The notes under the pieces are model-generated. The model was not told the origin of the DNA and did no database searches. It worked only from the letters and a program-made list of their open reading frames with translations. Shown here one piece after another: positions 21,441 through 29,300 of a stretch of 34,618 bases of DNA (positions are counted from its first letter, which is position 1; the number at the start of each line of letters is the position of its first letter). Both the position numbers and the translations under genes were made by a program. The stretch is from a virus: positions 1 to 34,618 of IMG/VR virus record IMGVR_UViG_3300025674_000172, one strand, 5' to 3'.

Positions 21441-21648
21441 ATGGTAAAGTATTTAAGTCATTAGCTAACGCATCTAATGGTGTGCCTACTCCTGAGTCCA
21501 TGACAACATTGTTATCCTTTAGGAACTGTCTAGCTCCGTTGAGTAGTGCAGCGTTGTACTCTCCCTCAGCCTCCATCAGGTCGATGCTGTTACGATACGC
21601 ACCAGCTATCTTGTCGTGCAGTTTACTTCCTTCTTTGTGACTTAACAT
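21391..21648 (-). CDS. Terminase small subunit (T7 gp18 type)
   Basis: The gene encodes 85 residues, as expected for T7 gp18. Small terminases recognise the concatemer and regulate cutting. The protein is mainly helical (LHDKIAGAYRNSIDLMEAEG, then LLNGARQFLKDNN), followed by GTPLDALANDLNTLPF, a pattern typical of small subunits that end in a Pro/Phe-containing tail. It lies next to and overlaps TerL by 50 nt. Assignment rests on gene order and pattern. Confidence 0.85.
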   Translation of the reverse strand: MLSHKEGSKLHDKIAGAYRNSIDLMEAEGEYNAALLNGARQFLKDNNVVMDSGVGTPLDALANDLNTLPFEEEETPRDTAQATGL

Positions 21649-21654
21649 GGTATC

Positions 21655-23550
21655 TTATGGTGCTTGTGTTTTATATGGGTGTGAAGATGGTAGGTCTGCT
21701 GTTAATCCCCACTTGTGTGCTAAGTATCCTTCGATCTTATCAGAGTTTGATTGTGTTACATCTTCAACGAATACAACCTCCCCCCAATCAGAGTCAGCGT
21801 TGTTCTGATAATCGTTCAGTCTTACTGACATAGCACCCATTGTGGATAGTCCTGACTGAGTAACATTGGTGTTATAAGCTGTACCGTTTAGAGCTAAAGT
21901 TGCACGAGTGTTAGGAATATCCATTTCAGCAGACAGCATAACCCATTGGTTTAATAGGTTAGTCGAGTTGCCTGTCATGTTATTACCGGGATTCATGTAC
22001 CAATCACCTGAGAATACACCAGCACCACTCATGTTAAACATAATCATCTGTAGGGTTGGGTTGCTCTTTGTGAATGTAACCAATGCATCGTGAGTATCGG
22101 AAGCTGTTACCTTGACCACAAAGAACCATTTATGAACAGCAGTTGAACTAAACCCTACACTCGTGTATGAAGTTGCATCTGAGTTGTTATCAAACCTAAG
22201 TATATTTTTGTTGTTCTGTGCTGTGTTAACCGCTGTGAGTGTGCTACCTGATTGAGCGTTAAAGGTGTATCCATTGCCTGACTTGTCTGCGATTGCTGTG
22301 ACATTACCACTAGATGAAGTAAAGGTAGTCTGATCGTCCATGTCTAACCACAAACGAGTTGTAATAGATGATGGGTCCCAAGCTGCGTTGGTAGAACCGG
22401 ATATAGCTAATTGCATCTGATCAGCATAAGCTTCACCAATGTCAAACATATCGTTTACACCGTTGCTGTTAGTATCTGTATTACCAGCTTTTCCTACATG
22501 ATTGTTACTTGCTGAGTGCCCGTAAGTAGCTGAATCTACAATTCCAACATATGCATCAGCACTAGCAACAGGCGTAAGGTCGGTACCATATCCAATCTTT
22601 GTTATTACAACAGGGAACTGAGATGTATTAGACACCCCGTATGAATTGCCTAGTACCGTGCGTACTGCTGCTATAAATGTATTAAGACCACTAACTGAAG
22701 CACCACTCTCTCCTTGCCACCATATCATACCTTTGAAGTTCCAAGAGTAACCTGCGTTGGTTAGCTTGGTGGTAGCATCTGACAGTGCGGAAAGTAAACC
22801 ACGATAACAGTCACCTTCTCTGGAACCTGTAGCTGTGGTATCCCAGTCAGAAAGAGATGTACCAGCGTTAAGGGTGGATGCACCTACTGCGTATTTAAGA
22901 ATACCTATAGGTTGTGTGGTGAGATTGATTGCTTTTGCTCTACTAACAAATCCAAGCTCAGGACCAAAGTAAGGAGAATTTACTAAGTTATTACTGTCTC
23001 CTCTTGTGCTACCTGCTACTAATGAAGTTGCCCAGTTAGAGTAGTTTTGTGTGGTCTCAGCGTTAGAAGTACTGTCATGCCAGGAGGTATAGAACAATCC
23101 ATCTTGTGTTGATTGCCCTGATGTAAGGCTAGATACATCTCCCTCACCATGTGCATTCGACTGACCAGCTAATATAAATAGATCGATTGTTTGGTTTGTT
23201 ATTACTGAATTATCGAAAGTTCTGTACCAACTACCGTTATAGAAGTAAGACATCGTAGGAGTGCCTCCTATTGTACCGTCTGTGACTAGAGCGTTAGTAC
23301 CTGCCGTAGCAGCTAGTGGTAGGTTAGCTTTAGTGTAAGTCTGTATAGATACACCATCAGCACCGTCCGCACCTGTTGGTCCTTGTGGTCCTTGAAACTG
23401 AGATAAAGAGTTCCACGGAGTCGTCCCGTCACCAACCTTAAGTATGTGATTGGTAGTATCAAACGCAGGTTCCCCTTCGGAAAGGACAGGGTTGGTACTG
23501 GCAAAGTTACTGGCAGAATCCCGTCTTAGAAATATGCGTCTAATACTCAT
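21655..23550 (-). CDS. Tailspike-like SGNH/sialate O-acetylesterase with collagen and LamG-like parts
   Basis: The gene encodes 631 residues. Residues 1-55 resemble N-terminal attachment modules of phage fibers (FASTNPVLSEGEPAFDTTN, HILKVGDGTTPW). A short collagen-like GPQGPTGADGADG follows (54-66). From about 122 to 385 lies an SGNH hydrolase: IDLFILAGQSN with nucleophile Ser 131, WWQGES (277-282), and a candidate His 351. A beta-rich LamG-like C-terminal part runs from about 395, with YLAHKWGL near the end. It probably binds and deacetylates host surface sugars; substrate unknown. The usual Asp-x-x-His pair before the last helix reads Asn-Asn-His here, so catalysis needs checking. The start overlaps the upstream stop as ATGA. 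Confidence 0.85.
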   Translation of the reverse strand: MSIRRIFLRRDSASNFASTNPVLSEGEPAFDTTNHILKVGDGTTPWNSLSQFQGPQGPTGADGADGVSIQTYTKANLPLAATAGTNALVTDGTIGGTPTMSYFYNGSWYRTFDNSVITNQTIDLFILAGQSNAHGEGDVSSLTSGQSTQDGLFYTSWHDSTSNAETTQNYSNWATSLVAGSTRGDSNNLVNSPYFGPELGFVSRAKAINLTTQPIGILKYAVGASTLNAGTSLSDWDTTATGSREGDCYRGLLSALSDATTKLTNAGYSWNFKGMIWWQGESGASVSGLNTFIAAVRTVLGNSYGVSNTSQFPVVITKIGYGTDLTPVASADAYVGIVDSATYGHSASNNHVGKAGNTDTNSNGVNDMFDIGEAYADQMQLAISGSTNAAWDPSSITTRLWLDMDDQTTFTSSSGNVTAIADKSGNGYTFNAQSGSTLTAVNTAQNNKNILRFDNNSDATSYTSVGFSSTAVHKWFFVVKVTASDTHDALVTFTKSNPTLQMIMFNMSGAGVFSGDWYMNPGNNMTGNSTNLLNQWVMLSAEMDIPNTRATLALNGTAYNTNVTQSGLSTMGAMSVRLNDYQNNADSDWGEVVFVEDVTQSNSDKIEGYLAHKWGLTADLPSSHPYKTQAP

Positions 23551-23888
23551 AGCGATGCACTACCTCCATCTATATCAGTAGCTTCTAAGTGTTGTACATC
23601 CGCACGACCACCGTCAACTATACCTGTAGCTGAGTTCTCCAAGGTTGTTATCTTTGTTTCAGCGGTGTTCATGCGTGTATCTTTATCTGCTTTATCTGCT
23701 TCTAGTGTTGTAAGTTTACCGTCTTGTGTTGTTTTGTCAGCTTCTAATGTAGCTATTTTAGAATCCTTGATTGCTTTATCCGCTTCAAAGTCACTCTTTA
23801 AAACATCTAGTTCTCCTGCTGAAGTTACCGCCAGCGTGCGTGATTGTGCTGATAACGGATTAACCGTCTGTTTTGCTCGTCGAAGCAT
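23547..23888 (-). CDS. Coiled-coil protein, likely fiber-associated
   Basis: The gene encodes 113 residues. After a short basic start (MLRRAKQTV) and a VTSAGELDVL segment comes a heptad-like repeat with three similar copies around LEADK (KIATLEADKTTQDGKL, TTLEADKADKDTRM and the next turn), then DGGRADVQHLEATDIDGG, a pattern common at fiber tips or linkers. A trimeric coiled coil is likely. It lies directly before the tailspike-like gene with an ATGA overlap, so it may trimerise with it or connect it to the tail. Inference only. Confidence 0.75.
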   Translation of the reverse strand: MLRRAKQTVNPLSAQSRTLAVTSAGELDVLKSDFEADKAIKDSKIATLEADKTTQDGKLTTLEADKADKDTRMNTAETKITTLENSATGIVDGGRADVQHLEATDIDGGSASL

Positions 23889-23889
23889 C

Positions 23890-24126
23890 TCAACACTTCC
23901 ATCTACGCAACGCTAAAGCTTTTCTTGTTGGTCTACCTTTACTGTCTTTCATCGGTCCTTTGACTCCAGACATCCTTGCACAGAAGGAACGCTTTCTAGG
24001 ACCACCACCAGGCTGAGGGGCTTTCAGATTAGAACCAGTAGCACGATTGTACTTAGCCCTGCCTTTAGCAGTTAGTCCACCTTTACGGGACTTCTCGCCT
24101 CTACCTATAGATAACGATACACTCAC
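23890..24126 (-). CDS. Small basic Gly/Lys-rich protein
   Basis: The gene encodes 78 residues from a GTG at 24126, overlapping the upstream stop. It is very basic: SIGRGEKSRKGGLTAKGRAK, YNRATGSNLKAPQPGGG, then RKRSFCARMSG and a C-terminal RRWKC. I recognise this as a conserved small protein (annotated DUF6321, from memory) that sits among tail genes in marine phages. It probably binds nucleic acid or virion DNA; no function is proven. Confidence 0.78.
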   Translation of the reverse strand: MSVSLSIGRGEKSRKGGLTAKGRAKYNRATGSNLKAPQPGGGPRKRSFCARMSGVKGPMKDSKGRPTRKALALRRWKC

Positions 24127-24251
24127 TTCTTCTTCGGAAAACCACGCTTCATATTAGCGTAAGCTTTAGCAGATATAGTAGACTTCTTCTTACTACGGCT
24201 AATACCTAGTTTCTTTCTTCTGTTAATGTTGTAATATAATCCTTTTGGCAT
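24123..24251 (-). CDS. 42-residue basic protein, partner of the next gene
   Basis: A complete frame starts at the ATG at 24251, 2 nt after the upstream stop and with AGGAAA upstream, and ends in a GTGA overlap with the next gene. The product reads MPKGLYYNINRRKKLGISRS, then a Lys/Ser-rich stretch and AYANMKRGFPKKK. I recognise this type of short basic protein as usually paired with the gene that follows here. The pairing, the strong start signal and the lack of spare bases make it a real gene. Confidence 0.78.
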   Translation of the reverse strand: MPKGLYYNINRRKKLGISRSKKKSTISAKAYANMKRGFPKKK

Positions 24252-24253
24252 AT

Positions 24254-24505
24254 CTATTTCCTCACTAATACCTCCATCATACGATCTAGTTTGTTGTGAA
24301 CTTCTTTAAGTGCTTCCTCTACCTTTTCTATCCGTGCTTCAACAGCTCTATCTCTTTCTTTCTGAGCAGCTAACTCCACCTCTATCTTAGTCATCCGTTT
24401 CTCACCAAGGTCCAAGCGTTCGATCATGCGTTTAATAATCCAACCGATAACTCCAAGGGCAATAGCTAGAGCGGTATTTAAAAGACCAGATAGAGATTCG
24501 ATCAT
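24254..24505 (-). CDS. Membrane coiled-coil protein, candidate holin or spanin
   Basis: The gene encodes 83 residues: an N-terminal membrane segment (LLNTALAIALGVIGWIIKRM), then a long charged heptad helix (IEVELAAQKERDRAVEARIE and on). It sits directly after the T7-type tail-fiber gene, where T7 keeps its holin gene, followed by terminase. The topology also fits an inner-membrane spanin. A lysis role is therefore likely but not shown. The start overlaps the fiber stop as ATGA. Confidence 0.7.
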   Translation of the reverse strand: MIESLSGLLNTALAIALGVIGWIIKRMIERLDLGEKRMTKIEVELAAQKERDRAVEARIEKVEEALKEVHNKLDRMMEVLVRK

Positions 24506-26301
24506 GCTTTTGAAATTAATGGGTAAGTGCCTACACCAATTCCATTTCCTAAAGCTTGGTTAAAAAGTACGCTTTGGTTGAAATGGATATGGAGATGAAG
24601 AGTAGTGTTTACCCCTGAATTAGTTGGTAGGCTCGAAAGTTGCTGTTGGATTTTTGCCCTACCAATTAATTGATTAGTGCGGTCATTAAAAACCGGCAAA
24701 TGAGCCCCAATTATTCCAGTAGGTGCTGTACCTGTCGTCATTAATGGATCAAAGTAAATAAAGTCATGCACCACTAACAGATCCCCAGAATTGACAGTAA
24801 GGTCCCCACTACTAGGAAATAAGGAAGTGTTCAGAGTAACAAGTGTGTTGGATATATTTCCTATTTTAGCGGAATCGATAATAAAAGTAAAAGCGTCTTC
24901 AGCATTGCCTGAACCCGTCCATGTCCCTGTAAAAGTAATGAAGGAAACGTTACCTGACTTAGTAGAATTATTGTGGTTAGTGACTGTATTACGAGTGAAT
25001 GTACCTGACGATGGAGTCTGCCAACTAAAAGAGCCAGCAGTTGCTCCAGCAGTTAAAACTTTTCCATTATTTGTAGTTCCTGTAGCAGGTACATGAAGGT
25101 TTCCGTCTGTTGTAGGATGAACATAGTTATTAGCATTAGTTGCAATACCTGTTAATTTAGTTTGCTCTGCGTCCGTAAAGGCATTCGTATTTGTGTTACT
25201 TTCGTAAGCAGTTTTTATTTCGGAAGCATTTTGATCTGCGGTTGCACCGTCTTCTACATTTAAAGCAGCCCGTAACTCAGTCATGCTTAATGCTTTAGGG
25301 TCATTACTCCCCACACTTACACTACCTATAACTGTGTTCTGTGCTAGGTTTTGAAGCTTTGCAAAAGTAACAGCGTCGTCTTCAATAACACTTGTACCTA
25401 TCTCATTACCTGGTGGAGGAGAACCTGTAGCAAATGAAGTGGTGATAGTATCGTCTACATACTTCTTTCTAGCAGCGTGGTCATCGGAAGTCGGATCAAC
25501 AAGCCCTTGTACACTGTTAACACTAGTTATATCATTACCTGACATAACCAAGTTACCACTCATCGTATCACCTGTCTTAGTAACTTGTAGTGCGTCTTGA
25601 TCGTCTACATACTTCTTCTTGGCAGCGTGGTCGTCAGCAGTTGGATCGACGAGGTTTAAAGCACCACTCATCGTGTCACCAGCAACATCAACAAAAGTAG
25701 CGTCTGTATAAGTCTTATTCGTCAGATCATTACCGCTGGATGGAGTGGCAGATGAAGTAACTTTATTAGCACCCATGTCCAGAGCACCTGTCATCGTATC
25801 ACCTGCTACATCTACATAACGATTGTCTGCGTATCCTTTGTTAACAGCGTCGTCGTCAGAGTCAGGATCAGCTAAGTTCTCAAGGCGTAACGCATCAGCG
25901 TCAAACTGTCCGGATGTTTCATTCTTAACTAAAGCTCCTCCCGTCTTTCCTTCCTCTGCTTCTTCAGCAAGATAACGGTTGTGTTGGTAGGAGTTATCAA
26001 GTTCTGTCTCTGTCAGTACCGATCCGTTTGCAAAGTCCACGATTCCTGTATTAGCGTCGCTGTCTCGTAACACCCTGACCTTTACTAAGTTAGCGGGAGC
26101 AGAATTAAATACTACCTTCTTAGCGGGCGATGTAACAACAGTGTAGTCAGAGGTCAGTGTCTTTCGTACCCACTTGTTCGTACCACCTGCTGGTCCGTCG
26201 TTGATCTCTACCGCAACATGGGCTGTCTTAATGTAATCAAAGGTAATAGCGAAGTCTGTATTCGACCCGTCGCCAGTGTAGTCTGCGTAGGTGTTAGCCA
26301 T
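24502..26301 (-). CDS. Tail fiber protein (T7 gp17-type N-terminus)
   Basis: The gene encodes 599 residues. Residues 1-120 match the tail-attachment domain of T7 gp17 (YADYTGDGSNTDFAITFDYI, VLRDSD, TETELDNSYQHNRYLAEEAE). A shaft follows with at least three related repeats built on DAVNKGY/DHAAKKKYVDD and GDTMSGAL (about 135-285). The rest is a beta-rich distal part ending HLHIHFNQSVLFNQALGNG. It attaches to the tail and recognises the host. The start has no Shine-Dalgarno and follows a palindromic A/T stretch (ATAATATATTAT) in a 45-nt gap. Confidence 0.93.
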   Translation of the reverse strand: MANTYADYTGDGSNTDFAITFDYIKTAHVAVEINDGPAGGTNKWVRKTLTSDYTVVTSPAKKVVFNSAPANLVKVRVLRDSDANTGIVDFANGSVLTETELDNSYQHNRYLAEEAEEGKTGGALVKNETSGQFDADALRLENLADPDSDDDAVNKGYADNRYVDVAGDTMTGALDMGANKVTSSATPSSGNDLTNKTYTDATFVDVAGDTMSGALNLVDPTADDHAAKKKYVDDQDALQVTKTGDTMSGNLVMSGNDITSVNSVQGLVDPTSDDHAARKKYVDDTITTSFATGSPPPGNEIGTSVIEDDAVTFAKLQNLAQNTVIGSVSVGSNDPKALSMTELRAALNVEDGATADQNASEIKTAYESNTNTNAFTDAEQTKLTGIATNANNYVHPTTDGNLHVPATGTTNNGKVLTAGATAGSFSWQTPSSGTFTRNTVTNHNNSTKSGNVSFITFTGTWTGSGNAEDAFTFIIDSAKIGNISNTLVTLNTSLFPSSGDLTVNSGDLLVVHDFIYFDPLMTTGTAPTGIIGAHLPVFNDRTNQLIGRAKIQQQLSSLPTNSGVNTTLHLHIHFNQSVLFNQALGNGIGVGTYPLISKA

Positions 26302-26346
26302 GATAATATATTATTAACTATTGAGTTAGGAGTTCAAGCACTATTG

Positions 26347-29300
26347 CTAATCCGTAAGTATTTCGAGCGGTGATAGTGGACGACCTACAGGTGCTGGTTT
26401 AGTGCCTCTAGTTTGTAGTAAGTAGTATAACGATTCACCTTCTTCATTAACAAACTTATTTAGGAACCTGCTATCTTCTATTAAGTTCTTTTGAGTCTCG
26501 TTGTAAAATTTTCTTAAAACAGAATTTAAAATCTTAAGACCTGGGTTAATAAATCGACCAGTCTCTGGGTCTTCTTGGAACCCTTTACTGTACTCTTTAA
26601 TCCAGTTTTTATCTTTTATTAAAGCACCTACAGCTTGTTTTATTGTATATTTTTTAAAACCTAACTCCTCAACTTTTATGCTAGTTCTTTTAAGTTTTTG
26701 ATCGTAAGCATAAGACAAAGTCATCCCGTCCTCATCTACCCACTCTGTCATCTTAATACCACCAGCTAACATAGAAGGTTTATTTGATAAGTTTTTATGA
26801 GTATCAGTTGCTACGATTTTATCAAACTCACTACGGATCAATTCATCTCTAGGTGCTTGTCTAATAATATTTTGAGTCACCCAATTAGCTGTGCTTTGTT
26901 CATCTTCACCTAAACGGTCTGTTTTTAAATTACCAACTCCAGAACCTAACACAGCATATACCACTCTATCCCAATAAGAACCACCACGCAGGTCCGGTAT
27001 TCCTTCTTGTTTTATGGTATTGTTTATCTTTCTCGCTTGAGCTGGTATAGGTACATAAGAGGCGACAAGTCTTGATACAGCATTCTTTGTTACATCTCCT
27101 TCAAATTTAGCTATCTCTTGTGCGGTCTCTATACCTTGTGCTAATGGCATGGCTTCAGCTAACTTTTTAAAAGAAGCACCAATAACAAAAGCTAATGTTT
27201 GATCCTTAGTTAAAATAGTTTTACCAGTTTCCCTTTCCTCCATTTTGATACGCAACCAAGAAGCTACATCCGCAGATAAAGCTAAAGGAAACGACCAAGG
27301 TAAAGCAGCGGAGTAATCCATACCAAACAACCTAAAAGATTCTAATTTATTATTCTTTCTTTGATCAGGTGTTAGCCACTCTAAAGAACCCGTTGCCCCA
27401 TAGTAAAGAGCAGCCATACTGCCTAGTCCTAATAAAGAAGTGGACACCATAGCATCAGTTAATAACTCTTCGTTGTAACGCAATCTGCGTTCAGCTGTTT
27501 TATCACGCCTTTCAGTTAGGTTTTTAATCCTATCTCTAGCTCCTTTTATTTTTTCTGGGTCATCTAACTTCCTAAGTAAATCGTATTCAAATCTTAGTTT
27601 TGTTTCTAACTCCTTTAACTTTCTACTGAATGGGTTAATCTGACCTCGTAGAAATGGTATTTTAGATAAACTTCCTTGTGCTAATACTTGTGCTGGAGCT
27701 ACGACTAATTTCCCTCCTCTGTATATCGATCTCATAGGTACTCCTATATAAGGAGCGAATGCGTCTATAAAAGCACCCGTAAGCCCCCCATCGTTAACCT
27801 GTTGTTTGAGGAAGTTTATAGTAGCTTCTAAAGGGTTTGACGGCATATCTTCTAAATCTCCATCAGCTGCAAATAATAATTCTTCCTTTATCTGATTGAT
27901 CTGATCTTCAAATTCAGTTGTTTCTTTTAAGACTAACAACCCGTCGCTTTCTTTCCATTGTGCGTTGTATAACTCCTGAGCCTTTGCTTTAGCTTTTTTA
28001 GGGTCATTAGGAAACTCTAGAATAGCTTTCTTTTGTGCTCCTGAATAAATCCTACTTTTATATAATTGTCTTTTAAAGACTGCGTCTACGGATTGTATAC
28101 CACGCACACCTAAAGATAATATATAAAATAAGTCACCGTTTTTTACGAAACGATTAAAAACATTAGATACATTCTCGATAGCTTCAGCTCTTCTTTTAGC
28201 GGATGTGTAAGCTCTAGACACCAAAGAATGAGTTCCTCGTGGTGATTTTGAAACACTCATTTCATCCGACAACTTACCCGCCCTATTGTCAACAGGGGAC
28301 GCATTTTCTACAAAAGTTCTACGAGCTTCTGTCCACAAACCTTTTAAATCTGTTATAATTTTAACAGCTGCTGCTACATCCGCTAAAGCTAATCGTGTTC
28401 TTACAGGTAATGAAGTGTTATCAGCGTTATATATAAAAGTGGTTATAGGTCGAAAAATTTGTTTATATATAGCACCAATACCAGTAGGAAGCCCTGCAAG
28501 TACTGAAGGTAGCTGATCGATTAGAGCTTGCTGTCTAAGCGATTGTATAAAACGCCAGCTTCTCGTTATTTGGCTAGATGTATCTGCTTCTAATTGTTTA
28601 TATAGAGCATCTTCTATTTCTTTAAATAATCTAGCGTTTAACTGAGCATCTTCAATTTGTTTCCTAGCTTTGTCTAAGTCAGCTATCTTCTGACGCATTC
28701 TAGCTTTAGAGTCTGCTATCTTCTTTCTAAGCTCTTGTGATCTAGCTGGTTTAGTGGGTCCTTTAGGAGTAGGAGTTACTTCAGCTCTTACCTCACCTAT
28801 AACACTGCGTCCCTCAATATCCGCTACTCTAGCTAATTCTTTTTCTAGATCAGCTACAAGTTTAGCTTCTTTTTCGGCTTCTTTGTAAAACTTTATTTTA
28901 GCTTTTAATTCCTTTAGCCTTGGGTCTTCTTTCTTTTTCTTAGGTGCTAAACCAGCTGCTGCTTCTTCCTCATCTATCTCAGCAAATCTTTTCCTTAAAC
29001 CGTCTAATTCACCTTCAAGTTTTGCTCGTTTCTTTTCATAAGCTTTGCGTAGTTGTTCAGCTTTAAATTCGTCTGACATCTCAATTCTAGCACGATCTAT
29101 TTCACGCACCCTATTACGCATATTCTTACGCAAGAATGCTATGTCTTTATTTAACTCTTCGACTCTACCTGGTGCTTTCTTTGGCCCTGTAGGTTTAGGT
29201 GTTATCTCTTCTCGTTGCCTACCAAGCGGTCCCGTCTCAACTTCTAACAACCTAGCCTTCTCAGCTTCAAGTTCCTTAATCCTTCTTATTTCATTCTGAG

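Noticed and set aside
23331-23400. Collagen-like repeat as a sign of a eukaryotic-type gene
   Set aside because: Short Gly-X-Y stretches are common in phage fibers and only 4 to 5 triplets occur.
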